From the NCBI GenBank assembly GCA_002429385.1, contig DIZL01000014.1, positions 87,993 through 151,992 on the forward strand: a DNA stretch of 64,000 nt, in the 5' to 3' direction. The position numbers were made by a program, and so were the translations under genes. This document shows positions 1-9,063 of the stretch, piece by piece. The notes beneath the pieces were generated by a model. The model worked only from the letters and a program-made list of their open reading frames with translations. It was not told the origin of the DNA and did not search any database. How positions within the stretch are numbered: the stretch's first letter is position 1; each line of letters begins with the position of its first letter. This DNA is from Prolixibacteraceae bacterium UBA6029 (GTDB taxonomy: Bacteria; Bacteroidota; Bacteroidia; Bacteroidales; Prolixibacteraceae).

Positions 1-1196
1 ATTGTATTCATTGCGACAGGACCAATCGCAGTAGTATGGTCAGTGCCGGGGATAATCATCAGTTGGATTTTAGAATCGGGTACCCCTTTGGTTTTGAAGT
101 CTGCAAACATCGTTTCACTCATACTGACCGGAATGTAATTATCATCGGCACCATGGTAAAGACGGGTTGGAGTTGAAATATTCCATGCTTCCACACTATT
201 GGCAATAAATGCACTTTTTAAGGCTGAAAACTTTGTATTGGTGGCAAATCCGGAAAGATACTCAGGTGTCAGAAAGCTTGCCATTTTGGTAGTCAGCAAC
301 GCATTTATTGAGCCTCCGCTATTGCTGCCGTCAAATAAGCCTGGGATTATTGCTGCGTACGGAGCCTGAATAAAATCGCTCAGTGGATTGGTTACCAGTC
401 CGATTGTAGTATACGCATTCAGAAGATAAGCCAGGAAATAAGGCATTGGATAATCTGTTTGTCTTGAAACATAGTCATTCATATAACTGATCGAATAGGG
501 TCCGGAAGCACAGGAACTGGCAACCAGATGAAATTCCGTAGAGAAGTTGGTTTCGATGGCTTTCTGCAGTAGCATGGTTGCCCAACCTCCCTGTGAATAG
601 CCAAAAATAAACAGTTTCTTTATTGGTTTAGCCACAACTTTTACATCGGTTCCGTATTCATTCACAGCCCGCAGCATATCGAGAATAGATTGTGTAGTTG
701 ATTCTGCATGGAGGTATGGATGTGGGAATTGTGCTGATGCCCCAAAGCCAATGTAGTCAGGAATCACCACAATAAAACCCATTGAAGCTACACTCTCCAG
801 CATCGATACCACATCCCCTTTTGGATTTTCCGTCGGAGCCTCGCTATGCAGGGTATTAGTACCGTTCTGGAAGCATAAAACCGGGTAATTGCCGGCCGTT
901 TTTGGCAGGCAAACCAGACCCGAAGCCTGAATACTGGTGCCTTTAAAGGTGGTCTTATAAACAATCTTTTGAACCTCAATATCGCTCTGTATTAAAGATC
1001 CAACCAATCCAATATCCGGGATATACGTTTGCAAACTTGTTTTTACATCTGCAGTAGTCATCCCAAACTTAAGCTCGTTCGTGATCAGATACTGATTTGG
1101 GGTTACAGACATGTCTTTCTTGGTACATGAATTCAGGAATAAGCCTGAAAAAACGATGATCATCAAAAAGAGCCTGTATTGCTTTAATGTATTCAT
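1..1196 (-). CDS. Secreted lipoprotein alpha/beta hydrolase (lipase/esterase-like), 3' end cut by window edge
   Basis: I translated this frame directly; it stays open from the ATG at 1196 to the window edge. The product starts with an SPII signal peptide whose lipobox LNSC puts the lipidated cysteine at residue 24, so it is probably a periplasm-facing or surface lipoprotein. The catalytic triad of an alpha/beta hydrolase is visible: the nucleophile elbow GYSQGGW with Ser201, Asp351/Asp352 in GADDNYIP, and His387 in GTDHTTAIG. This layout fits secretory lipases and related esterases; the substrate cannot be read. The start lies 20 bp after the folK stop, so it is probably the last gene of the AKR-folM-folX-folK run, although its function looks unrelated to folate. 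Confidence 0.85.
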   Translation of the reverse strand, partial: MNTLKQYRLFLMIIVFSGLFLNSCTKKDMSVTPNQYLITNELKFGMTTADVKTSLQTYIPDIGLVGSLIQSDIEVQKIVYKTTFKGTSIQASGLVCLPKTAGNYPVLCFQNGTNTLHSEAPTENPKGDVVSMLESVASMGFIVVIPDYIGFGASAQFPHPYLHAESTTQSILDMLRAVNEYGTDVKVVAKPIKKLFIFGYSQGGWATMLLQKAIETNFSTEFHLVASSCASGPYSISYMNDYVSRQTDYPMPYFLAYLLNAYTTIGLVTNPLSDFIQAPYAAIIPGLFDGSNSGGSINALLTTKMASFLTPEYLSGFATNTKFSALKSAFIANSVEAWNISTPTRLYHGADDNYIPVSMSETMFADFKTKGVPDSKIQLMIIPGTDHTTAIGPVAMNT

Positions 1197-1216
1197 AGTT
1201 ATCGTTTTTCTGTTTC

Positions 1217-1606
1217 CTAATATTTCACTTCTTCAAAACCTAATTCTGAGGCTGAATTCCTTAAGAAATCCCGGGTATAATAATCCTGATCAACAACAAC
1301 ATTATTCCAGATCAGGATATCCAGATCAATGTTTCGGGGGCCAAACTTTTCCTGGTTGCGTATACGGCCCAACCGGTCTTCCAGCCTTTTGAGGTAGGAA
1401 GACAATCCGCTTCTATCCATTTTAGTCCGGATTCTTACCGCGCCATTGATATAATCGGGCTGATCCCGAGTATTCGGGATTGGCTTGGTCTGAATCATCT
1501 GTGAAATTCCGACAACTTCAATATCAACGGCCAGTAGTTTTAGCATTTCAGCTATGTTTTTATCCGCTTCGATATTTGACCCGATTCCAATGATACAATC
1601 ATTCAT
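1217..1606 (-). CDS. folK: 2-amino-4-hydroxy-6-hydroxymethyldihydropteridine diphosphokinase (HPPK)
   Basis: FolK transfers pyrophosphate from ATP to 6-hydroxymethyl-7,8-dihydropterin in cytosolic folate synthesis. The HPPK signature is at residues 88-98 (FGPRNIDLDIL), with Asp94 and Asp96 as the expected Mg-binding pair, and the N-terminus begins with the usual glycine-rich IGIGSNI. At 129 residues it is shorter than the usual 155-165, with loss after the signature, so the C-terminal region is reduced. Its start overlaps the folX stop by 4 bp (ATGA-type coupling), which supports co-translation with the gene before it. No separate promoter is seen. Confidence 0.9.
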   Translation of the reverse strand: MNDCIIGIGSNIEADKNIAEMLKLLAVDIEVVGISQMIQTKPIPNTRDQPDYINGAVRIRTKMDRSGLSSYLKRLEDRLGRIRNQEKFGPRNIDLDILIWNNVVVDQDYYTRDFLRNSASELGFEEVKY

Positions 1607-1956
1607 CTCCGTGCCTCCATTTCAAACGACACTGATTCGGCAAAACGCAGGGCGTGGGGCTTATCAACCTCTACACGCGCCCGACTGACCCGTTCATCTA
1701 GCATGATCAGATCCAAAATGTTTTTGGTGAGCACTTCCAGTAGTTTAAAGCTGTTATCCTGAACCAGTTCAATGATTTGTTTGGTGATGGTTTTATAATT
1801 GTAAATGCCATTTGGTTCATCCGCCAGAAGCGCTTCTTCCGGAATATCTGCCTCTATGGCAATGTTGATTACTACATCCTGCTTGTTTGCGATTTCATCA
1901 GGATTAAACCCAATGTAAGTTCTTAACAGTAAATTTTTAACACGGATTAAAGCCAT
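1603..1956 (-). CDS. folX: FolX-type dihydroneopterin epimerase/aldolase family protein
   Basis: This 117-residue protein belongs to the small tunnelling-fold family of FolB (dihydroneopterin aldolase) and FolX (dihydroneopterin triphosphate 2'-epimerase). The expected catalytic residues are Glu21, Tyr54 and Lys99. From memory, its wording matches enterobacterial FolX better than FolB: an RxKNLxLRTxIG start, QDxVIN near residue 26, a YNYKTITKQII segment at 52-62, FKLLExLT at 70-77 and a VxxDKxHALRxAxSVS end. FolX makes the monapterin form of dihydroneopterin triphosphate. The neighbouring FolM-like reductase supports a pterin role beyond folate. A FolB role cannot be excluded without a tree. 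Confidence 0.75.
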   Translation of the reverse strand: MALIRVKNLLLRTYIGFNPDEIANKQDVVINIAIEADIPEEALLADEPNGIYNYKTITKQIIELVQDNSFKLLEVLTKNILDLIMLDERVSRARVEVDKPHALRFAESVSFEMEARR

Positions 1957-1968
1957 TGGGTTATCGTT

Positions 1969-2697
1969 TTAATTCAGTATGCCGAGATTCTCACCTCCGT
2001 CGCAAAATAAAAGCTGACCAGTTAAATAATCATTATTCAGAATATATTCCAGACTCTTCAAAATAGGTTCCAATCCTCCCGGTCTTTTCATGGCAATCTT
2101 TTCTGCCAGCTTCAGAAGATAATCTTCCCCCTTATCTGTGGGTGGAAGGGTTAGTCCCGGAGCGATTGCATTAACCCTGATTGTCGGGCCAAATTCAAGT
2201 GCGGCCATTTTAGTCAATTCCCATAAGGCCTTTTTTGAAAGTGAGTATGCCGCAAAACCTGATTGATTATTAACAATCCGGGTATCCACAATGTTGACGA
2301 TTACTCCTGATTGACATGTATGAGCAAAGTCTCGGGTAAGAATAAACGGAGCTTTAAAGTTGACATTCATCTGTTGTTCAAGAAATTCTGTCGAAGTCTT
2401 GTCTATCGTGGCCGACCCGAAGAGTGAGGCATTATTGATGAGCAAATCTATAGTATGCATGATCCGTACAACCTCCGGAAGGAGCATTTCGACCTCTGCA
2501 GTACTATTCAGGTCAGCCTTGAAAATTGCAAACTGCTGATGTGGATAATCCTTTTCAAGCTCATCGCGAAACATTTTGGCTTCCGTCTCTGATGAGTTGT
2601 AATGAATTGCCATGTTCCATCCCAACCGGGCCAGATGGACAGCCATTGACTTTCCCACCCGTTTGGAGGCCCCCGTTATCAGTGCAGTTTTTGCCAT
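1969..2697 (-). CDS. folM: FolM/PTR1-type short-chain pteridine reductase
   Basis: A 242-residue NADP-dependent SDR. The cofactor motif is TGASKRVG (residues 8-15), the TGxxxRxG form typical of pteridine reductases rather than the common TGxxxGxG. NNAS is at 88-91 and the YxxxK pair at Tyr151/Lys155. The usual SDR serine is replaced by Asp138, exactly 13 residues before the tyrosine, as in PTR1 and E. coli FolM, where Asp and Tyr are catalytic. The family reduces dihydrobiopterin, dihydromonapterin or dihydrofolate in the cytosol. It sits 12 bp before folX, and FolX-FolM is the known tetrahydromonapterin pair in gammaproteobacteria. Substrate choice is inference. Confidence 0.8.
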   Translation of the reverse strand: MAKTALITGASKRVGKSMAVHLARLGWNMAIHYNSSETEAKMFRDELEKDYPHQQFAIFKADLNSTAEVEMLLPEVVRIMHTIDLLINNASLFGSATIDKTSTEFLEQQMNVNFKAPFILTRDFAHTCQSGVIVNIVDTRIVNNQSGFAAYSLSKKALWELTKMAALEFGPTIRVNAIAPGLTLPPTDKGEDYLLKLAEKIAMKRPGGLEPILKSLEYILNNDYLTGQLLFCDGGENLGILN

Positions 2698-2703
2698 AGG
2701 ATT

Positions 2704-3828
2704 TTATTTCCTGTTATTAAGCTTACTGGCCAGATGGGCCATGAAATCCCCTCGTGAAGGGGTATTGTCAGTATTATTGCCTTCAGTTTTTACCGGTCTC
2801 TTGCTCTCTTTGAGAATTGTTGCCGTAACGTTCCGCGTTTCACCAGAAAGGATCTGTTCAATCTTTTCAAGTTCAGATTTTGAGAACTGTCTATTGTTTA
2901 GGGCTGCCACATTATCATCAAGTTGAGGGATAGAACTGGCGCCAATCAATACTGAGGTTACCCGCTTGTCTTTTAGCAGCCAGACCAGGGCCATTTGAGC
3001 AAGGCTTTGTCCTCTTTGCTTTGCTATTTCATTAAGTTTCTTTACTTTTTCGATGGCTGGAGCGACTTGTTCAGGTTGTAGAAATCCCCATGATTTAGCA
3101 GCTCTTGATCCTTCAGGAATACCATCCAGATATTTGTCAGTTAGAAGTCCCTGGGCAAGTGGTGAAAATGGGATACAACCGATTCCTTCGTGCTCAAGAA
3201 CATTTAGCAATCCTTCTTCTACCCAGCGTTCAAACATTGAATATTTAGGCTGATGGATCAGGCATGGAGTTCCAAGGTCTTTGAGTATTTGTGCTGCTTT
3301 CAAAGCCATAGCCGCCGGATAATTCGAGATCCCAACATACAAGGCCTTTCCCTGACGAACGGCCTGATCGAGTGCCATCATGGTTTCTTCGAGAGGAGTA
3401 TTCGGATCAGGACGATGGGAGTAAAAAATGTCCACATAGTCCAGATTCATTCGTTTCAGGCTCTGATTCAGGCTCGAGAGCAAGTACTTGCGGCTTCCCC
3501 ATTCGCCGTATGGTCCAGGCCACATCAGGTAGCCTGCTTTGGTCGAAATGACAAGTTCGTCGCGATAAGGAGCCATATCAAGCTGCATGATTTTCCCGAA
3601 GTTTTCTTCCGCAGATCCCGGAGGCGGACCATAATTGTTGGCAAGGTCAAAATGAGTGATTCCAAGATCGAATGCATGACGGCACATGGCGCGTCCGTTT
3701 TCGAATACATCAACACCTCCGAAATTGTGCCATAATCCCAGTGAAATTGCTGGAAGCATTAATCCCCATTTCCCACATTTATTATAGGACATCTGGTTAT
3801 ACCGGTTCTCAAAAGCCTTATATTGCAT
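2704..3828 (-). CDS. YghZ-like aldo/keto reductase (AKR14-type)
   Basis: A 374-residue NADPH-dependent aldo/keto reductase. The tetrad is Asp61 and Tyr66 (FDLANNYGPPPG), Lys97 (STKAGY) and His138 (FYSHR). The LGLWHNFG start, the GPPPGSAEENFG loop and the MWPGPYG segment match the L-glyceraldehyde 3-phosphate/methylglyoxal reductase group of E. coli YghZ. The first ATG is preferred because the ENRYNQM region aligns with the YghZ N-terminus as I recall it. The last ~45 residues, after IEQILSGE, are a polar tail not expected in the family. It is the first gene of the run that continues, 6 bp later, into folM. Confidence 0.85.
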   Translation of the reverse strand: MQYKAFENRYNQMSYNKCGKWGLMLPAISLGLWHNFGGVDVFENGRAMCRHAFDLGITHFDLANNYGPPPGSAEENFGKIMQLDMAPYRDELVISTKAGYLMWPGPYGEWGSRKYLLSSLNQSLKRMNLDYVDIFYSHRPDPNTPLEETMMALDQAVRQGKALYVGISNYPAAMALKAAQILKDLGTPCLIHQPKYSMFERWVEEGLLNVLEHEGIGCIPFSPLAQGLLTDKYLDGIPEGSRAAKSWGFLQPEQVAPAIEKVKKLNEIAKQRGQSLAQMALVWLLKDKRVTSVLIGASSIPQLDDNVAALNNRQFSKSELEKIEQILSGETRNVTATILKESKRPVKTEGNNTDNTPSRGDFMAHLASKLNNRK

Positions 3829-3995
3829 ATTCTTAATTATTAAAGATTTTAGATAGGCAATTTACACAAATCTATCTGTACAATAGACATTAACCCGAAC
3901 TTTTTTGAGATTCAATGGTTCATTCTTTCAAAATACGGAATAGTTTTAACAGATATTGAAAAATTGAACCCCTAATTAATCGTAAAGAATCTATT

Positions 3996-4871
3996 ATGGA
4001 CACCAGGAATGAAGGAAAAAAGACCGAACCTATTTATGTTGTTTCAGGAGGTAAAGGACTGGCTGGAAACAACATGGTCCATTCGTTGCTGATTCAGTAT
4101 CCAAACAACAATATCCCTGTAATTATTGTACCACAAATTCTGGAAGAGAAGCAGCTCATTGATTTGGTGACTAAAGTTAAACAGGAAGGGGGCCTGATCA
4201 CTCATACCATGGTAAATCGCCACTTACGTTTTTTCCTACGGAAACTTTGTGAGGAGAACAATGTGAAACACATTGATTTTATGGGTGAACTGGCTGATTA
4301 CCTGGACGAACATCTGGACATTCCCTCTCTTCAGGTCCCCGGACTCTACCGGGAAATTAACCAGCGATACTTTGACCGCATTGACGCCATCGAATTTACA
4401 TTGAACCACGATGACGGTCTGAGTCCTGAAAAATTACAGAAGGCTGAGATTATTCTGACAGGTGTTTCCCGTTCAGGCAAGACTCCGTTAAGTGTATATC
4501 TGGCCATGTACGGATGGAAAGTTGCGAATATTCCACTGGTCTATGGTATTGATCCTCCAAAAGAACTGTTCGAAGTTGATCCGATGCGTGTCTTTGGCTT
4601 AAACATCAACTCCGGCCAGCTGATATCACATCGGATGAAACGTCTGCGCAATATTGATAACATGGAAAATGTAGATTATGTCGATGAACGACTGATCATC
4701 CGGGAACTCCGTAATGCCAATATGGTTTTCGAAAAAGGCAAATTTACAGTCATCAATGTGTCAAACAAACCGGTAGAAACCAGTGCCAACGAGATTCTCA
4801 ATATGATGGCCAACCGTTTTGAATACAGGGGACATCGTCTGGAGTCACCTTATCCGGAGATGGAAGACTAA
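3996..4871 (+). CDS. Pyruvate,phosphate dikinase / PEP synthase regulatory protein (DUF299 kinase-pyrophosphorylase)
   Basis: This 291-residue cytosolic protein belongs to the bifunctional DUF299 family, which phosphorylates (using ADP) and dephosphorylates the catalytic-histidine region of pyruvate,phosphate dikinase or PEP synthase, and so switches gluconeogenic PEP formation on and off. The unusual P-loop GVSRSGKTPLS is at residues 156-166. The AEIILTGVSR strand before it and the SGGKG and HSLL segments near the N-terminus are also typical. The target enzyme is not in the window. The gene stands alone, divergent from the AKR gene and convergent with glmS (14 bp between the stops). Confidence 0.9.
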   Translation: MDTRNEGKKTEPIYVVSGGKGLAGNNMVHSLLIQYPNNNIPVIIVPQILEEKQLIDLVTKVKQEGGLITHTMVNRHLRFFLRKLCEENNVKHIDFMGELADYLDEHLDIPSLQVPGLYREINQRYFDRIDAIEFTLNHDDGLSPEKLQKAEIILTGVSRSGKTPLSVYLAMYGWKVANIPLVYGIDPPKELFEVDPMRVFGLNINSGQLISHRMKRLRNIDNMENVDYVDERLIIRELRNANMVFEKGKFTVINVSNKPVETSANEILNMMANRFEYRGHRLESPYPEMED

Positions 4872-4885
4872 TTGTGTTTCAGAAA

Positions 4886-6724
4886 CTACTCGACAGTAAC
4901 CGATTTGGCAAGGTTTCTCGGCTGATCAACATCACAATCCCGCATAACTGCAATGTAGTATGAGAATAACTGCAAAGGGATGATTGCCAGCAAGGGTGAA
5001 ACGGCCGGATGCGATTTTGGGATTTCAAACAGGTCGTTGACCATGTTTTTCAGTCCGTCGTCTCCTTCTGTGATCACTGCAATAATGTTTCCCTTGCGGG
5101 CTTTTACCTCCTGAATATTACTTACAATCTTTTCGTAGTAATGATCTTTGGCGGCAACCACAATAACGGGAAGGTTATCATCAACCAGGGCGATAGGACC
5201 ATGTTTCATTTCTCCGGCGGCATATCCTTCAGCATGAATGTACGAGATTTCCTTAAGCTTTAGTGCGCCTTCAAGAGCTACAGGGAAAAGAGCGCCTCTT
5301 CCCAGGTATAGGGCATTAATCGCATCTTTATATTTGGCGGCAACCGCTTTGATGTGAGGATGTTTAACAAGAATAGTTTTAACTTTATCGGGTATATCAG
5401 TCAATTCCTTCAGCAAATCAAGGTAAAGTCCTGTTGCAATCTGACCGTTTTCTTTGGCAAGTTTTAAGGCAAAGAGGGTCAGTACGGTAACCTGGGCAGT
5501 AAAGGCCTTGGTTGATGCCACGCCGATTTCAACCCCGGCATGCGTATAAACCCCGCCGTCGGTTTCCCGGGCAATACTCGAACCAACCACATTGCATATT
5601 CCAAGAATGGTGGCGCCTTTATCTTTGGCCATGCGTAATGCGGCAAGAGTATCTGCAGTTTCTCCACTCTGACTAATGGCAATTACCACATCGTCACTGT
5701 TCAAAATTGGATTGCGATACCGGAATTCAGATGAATATTCGACCTCAACCGGAATCCGGGCATATTCTTCAATAAGGTATTCACCCACCAAAGCGGCATG
5801 CCAGGAGGTCCCGCAGCCGATGATAATAATCCTTCTGGCCTTCAGTATTTTGGGGAAAACATCCAGTAACCCACCCAACACAATATCGGTATGCTCTGGA
5901 TTGATGCGTCCTCTGAATGTATCTTCAATGGTCTTTGGCTGTTCAAAAATCTCCTTAAGCATAAAATGCTCGAAATCTCCTTTTTCCAGATCACCGATTG
6001 TCATGTCAACCTTGGTGATTTTAAACGCCACCGGAATATTTTCTACGGTTTTAAGGGTAAGGCTGTCTTTATTGATAATGGCCACATCGTTATCGTTCAG
6101 ATAAATGACGCTGTCAGTGTAATTCACAATCGGTGTAGCATCCGAAGCAACGAAATATTCCCCCTTGCCTATTCCGATCACCAGTGGGCTTCCTTTGCGC
6201 GCGGCAATCAACTGAAATTTTTCGTTTTTACAGATTACCACGATACCATAGGCTCCCACGACTTTCGATAGGGCCATCCTGACGGCGATTTCAGCAGTGA
6301 CATGATCTGCATTGCGGTAATAATATTCAATCAGGTTAACCAGCACCTCGGTATCCGTGTCCGAATCAAATGAATATCCTTTCTTGAGTAAATCAGCCTT
6401 CAGTTCAGCGTAATTTTCAATAATACCATTGTGAACCAGTACAAAGTCGCCGTTCATGGAGGTGTGCGGATGTGCATTCCGGTCATTGGGTTCCCCGTGT
6501 GTGGCCCATCGCGTATGTCCGATGCCTATACAGCCGCTGATGTCTTTGTCCTCTACAAATTTTTCAAGGTCAGCCACCCGGCCTTTGCATTTGTATACTT
6601 TGAGTGTATCGTTAAAAATTGCCAGTCCTGCTGAATCATAACCACGGTATTCGAGACGTTGAAGTCCTTGAATCAAAATGGGATAAACATCTTTATCGCC
6701 TATGTAACCAACAATTCCGCACAT
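4886..6724 (-). CDS. glmS: Glutamine-fructose-6-phosphate aminotransferase (isomerizing)
   Basis: GlmS makes glucosamine 6-phosphate from fructose 6-phosphate and glutamine, the entry step to UDP-GlcNAc for peptidoglycan and LPS. I place the start at 6724, 16 codons into the longest frame, because the enzyme must begin MCGIVGYIG so that Cys2 becomes the free N-terminal nucleophile. That gives 612 residues, close to E. coli GlmS (609). An N-terminal class II glutamine amidotransferase domain with HTRWATHG is followed by two SIS sugar-isomerase domains (GCGTSWHA, SQSGETADT) and the C-terminal NLAKSVTVE. It follows the GT5-like and DUF4270 genes on the same strand after 119 bp. Confidence 0.96.
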   Translation of the reverse strand: MCGIVGYIGDKDVYPILIQGLQRLEYRGYDSAGLAIFNDTLKVYKCKGRVADLEKFVEDKDISGCIGIGHTRWATHGEPNDRNAHPHTSMNGDFVLVHNGIIENYAELKADLLKKGYSFDSDTDTEVLVNLIEYYYRNADHVTAEIAVRMALSKVVGAYGIVVICKNEKFQLIAARKGSPLVIGIGKGEYFVASDATPIVNYTDSVIYLNDNDVAIINKDSLTLKTVENIPVAFKITKVDMTIGDLEKGDFEHFMLKEIFEQPKTIEDTFRGRINPEHTDIVLGGLLDVFPKILKARRIIIIGCGTSWHAALVGEYLIEEYARIPVEVEYSSEFRYRNPILNSDDVVIAISQSGETADTLAALRMAKDKGATILGICNVVGSSIARETDGGVYTHAGVEIGVASTKAFTAQVTVLTLFALKLAKENGQIATGLYLDLLKELTDIPDKVKTILVKHPHIKAVAAKYKDAINALYLGRGALFPVALEGALKLKEISYIHAEGYAAGEMKHGPIALVDDNLPVIVVAAKDHYYEKIVSNIQEVKARKGNIIAVITEGDDGLKNMVNDLFEIPKSHPAVSPLLAIIPLQLFSYYIAVMRDCDVDQPRNLAKSVTVE

Positions 6725-6843
6725 AGAATTTTCTTTATAGTTTAAACTTTTAGACTCATCTGTTATTGGCAAGAATTCTGTTTGAATCCAATAACTGCAA
6801 TCTGCAAGCAGCAGGTTTATTGTTTATGTTTTCGTGAACTGGA

Positions 6844-8193
6844 CTATCTTATTTTTGAATAGGTAATTTCAAGCCTGATACCCGTTTTGCTGGATGCCCC
6901 TTTTAATACCGTTTGCCTGTAAGTTTCATTGCGGAGCGCCGTTCCAACATAGAACCCATAATTTTCTTTTTTCTTTTGAATTATATCTTTCAATTGTTTG
7001 GCAATATTAAACCGATATGTTTTGTCGATACTGTTATAAAGTCCGCCATAATATAATGCAGATAATTGATAATCAGCGGGAAGGTAAAGCGAATCCAGGC
7101 CTGCTTTATTCTTGCCGATTGCCGATACAACCAACTGTTCCGGATTTATATATTTAGCATATTCAGAATTGGTTGTGTCAATCTGAAAGACAAGTTGTGC
7201 CTGGTTGATAGCGATGTTGGTAGAATCACTCCAGTTACTCAGATCAGGTATAAGTATTTTGGAACGCAATCCTCCGGTTGTCTGCAGATAGATCAAACTA
7301 TCGGGATTGTTCTCTTTGTCGAGGTTGGTTGCAAAAACTGTCTTTGAATAATCGTGTACAAAACGACTGACCCGGACTGAATTTGAATTGATGCTATACG
7401 CGTAACTCAGTGAGTCAGCAGTCGAATTGTGATAATGTATCACTAACTGTGAGCCGGTCGCAACAGCCCAAATTTTCATGAGGGCTCCAGCCTGGTTTAA
7501 ATCTCCGGCTTCGATATATAATCCTTTAAAATACTTTAAGAAAAGATCGTTGCTCGACATGGTTAATGAATCAGCCGCCCACAGTTTTTGCATTAATGAA
7601 TTATTCAGCTTAAAGGCTATTGTTTGAATGACAGTGTCTTTTGGAAGCGCTTTTGTCGATCCGTACAAAGTGGATGATGAATCACGTCTGAATTTTGGGA
7701 TAATGTATTTCTCTGCTATAGCATCGTTCATTACAAATCCCTTTAGGTTTGTATCCTGGTAATATTTGTGATCCTGAACCAGATCGGACCCTAGTTCGTA
7801 AACTTTCAGGTTTTGAGGAGTTATCGTATCTCCATATACCTCTTTATATACTAAATAGAGCACGAGTGAATCAGGTTGGGCATTGTTTGTATGATCGAGA
7901 AAGGAATTTAACCGGAGCTGAAAGGCAAAATCAGCAGTCGTCTTTCCGAAAATCGGGTCATTGAAAGTACCCAGTAAACTGTATGCAGGTCCATCGGTAC
8001 GCAGATTCCCGTCCGTTTCGATATTAGCTTTTATCGTTTCTTTTTCAATCACCTGGCGAACTTTGACTAAATCACCTACTGGTAATAACCCAAGACCGAT
8101 TTTGCCAGGATCATTGGAACAACTCCATAATACAATTACCATTCCCACAAATCCGATCACGAATTTGAACCTTGCTTCAAGCTCTTTTTTCAC
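6844..8193 (-). CDS. DUF4270 family lipoprotein
   Basis: A 449-residue Bacteroidota-specific envelope protein. After a charged start and one hydrophobic stretch there is a lipobox, LWSC, with Cys at about 25, then CSNDPGKIGLGLLP, which is the characteristic opening of DUF4270. The rest is rich in alternating polar and hydrophobic segments typical of secreted beta-rich proteins. Its function is unknown. The gene lies between the GT5-like gene (34 bp upstream) and glmS. From memory, DUF4270 next to the short glycogen-synthase-like gene and panC is a recurring order in this phylum, which hints at a link to surface glycan supply. Confidence 0.85.
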   Translation of the reverse strand: MKKELEARFKFVIGFVGMVIVLWSCSNDPGKIGLGLLPVGDLVKVRQVIEKETIKANIETDGNLRTDGPAYSLLGTFNDPIFGKTTADFAFQLRLNSFLDHTNNAQPDSLVLYLVYKEVYGDTITPQNLKVYELGSDLVQDHKYYQDTNLKGFVMNDAIAEKYIIPKFRRDSSSTLYGSTKALPKDTVIQTIAFKLNNSLMQKLWAADSLTMSSNDLFLKYFKGLYIEAGDLNQAGALMKIWAVATGSQLVIHYHNSTADSLSYAYSINSNSVRVSRFVHDYSKTVFATNLDKENNPDSLIYLQTTGGLRSKILIPDLSNWSDSTNIAINQAQLVFQIDTTNSEYAKYINPEQLVVSAIGKNKAGLDSLYLPADYQLSALYYGGLYNSIDKTYRFNIAKQLKDIIQKKKENYGFYVGTALRNETYRQTVLKGASSKTGIRLEITYSKIR

Positions 8194-8227
8194 CTGTGAA
8201 TTGTTTTAAATTGTTAAACCTATTTCC

Positions 8228-9031
8228 TTACAACATTTTGTCATATAGGTCGTTGTAAGCATCAATGTAGGTATGTTCAGGTTGGTATTCTAAAACTAAT
8301 TTCCCGGAGGATTGTATATATTCTGATAATTCAGGATTAATCTTGGGGCTTCCCTGGATTATGGCATCGGAATATTGGATGGCCATTTTGCTGATGTTCA
8401 GATAACTTGGGTCATCAACCAATTCAGTATCTTCATCCGAAATCTTATTCAATCTCAGTTTATTCCTGAAATTAACATCCAATGACTTTTTAAAGTCATC
8501 ATGATAAACGGAATAAATAACCTTTGAGTTTACAAACAAAGGATCGTCGTTGTAAGCTTTCTTAATATAAAGGGGAACAAGTGATGTCAGCCATCCGCTG
8601 CAATGGATCAAATCGGGGGCCCATCGAAGCTTGATTACTGTTTCGAGAACACCGCGTGCGTAAAATATTGCCCTTTCATCGTTATCGGCGAATTCATTCC
8701 CTTTGGGATCTTTGATAATGTGCTTTCGCTGGAAATAATCTTCGTTATCGATAAAATAAACCTGCATCCTTGCCGATTGTATGGAAGCCACTTTGATAAT
8801 CAAAGGATGGTCGGTATCGTCAATAATCAGGTTCATTCCCGACAACCGTATCACTTCATGTAATTGATTCCGACGTTCATTCACGCTACCATACCTTGGC
8901 ATAAAAGTCCGGATTTCCTTTCCTCTTTCCTGAATCCCCTGTGGCAGAAACCTTGATTTTTTTGACATTTCTGTCTCAGGAAGATAAGGCGTAATTTCTG
9001 ATGAAATAAATAAGACTTTTTTCTTTTCCAT
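8228..9031 (-). CDS. Glycogen/starch synthase N-terminal (GT5) domain protein, catalytically doubtful
   Basis: 267 residues resembling only the N-terminal Rossmann half of GT5 glycogen synthases: the VLFISSEITPYL start, FMPRYGSVN near residue 43, then DERAIFYARGVLE and APDLIHCSGWLTSLVP, the family's DIIHCHDW-type segment. Two essential parts are missing. The ADP-glucose-binding KTGGL loop after the first strand is replaced by SKKSRF (about 23-28), and there is no C-terminal GT-B domain. It probably does not make glycogen on its own; a regulatory or structural role is possible. A promoter-like TAATTTTG lies 25 bp before the ATG. Confidence 0.75.
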   Translation of the reverse strand: MEKKKVLFISSEITPYLPETEMSKKSRFLPQGIQERGKEIRTFMPRYGSVNERRNQLHEVIRLSGMNLIIDDTDHPLIIKVASIQSARMQVYFIDNEDYFQRKHIIKDPKGNEFADNDERAIFYARGVLETVIKLRWAPDLIHCSGWLTSLVPLYIKKAYNDDPLFVNSKVIYSVYHDDFKKSLDVNFRNKLRLNKISDEDTELVDDPSYLNISKMAIQYSDAIIQGSPKINPELSEYIQSSGKLVLEYQPEHTYIDAYNDLYDKML

Positions 9032-9055
9032 TGATCTTGCCTAAATTTAATTGTG

Positions 9056-9063
9056 CAAAATTA
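9056..9063 (-). promoter_or_regulatory. Bacteroidota-type -7 element before the GT5-like gene
   Basis: On the minus strand this reads TAATTTTG, matching the Bacteroidota primary-sigma -7 consensus TAnnTTTG, and it is followed by C. It lies 25 bp before the ATG at 9031, giving a short leader. No convincing -33 TTTG was found at the usual spacing. The match is to a consensus only. Confidence 0.5.

Noticed and set aside
1111..1392. 93-residue plus-strand ORF across the hydrolase and folK starts
   Set aside because: It runs antisense to two well-supported genes and has no recognisable features.
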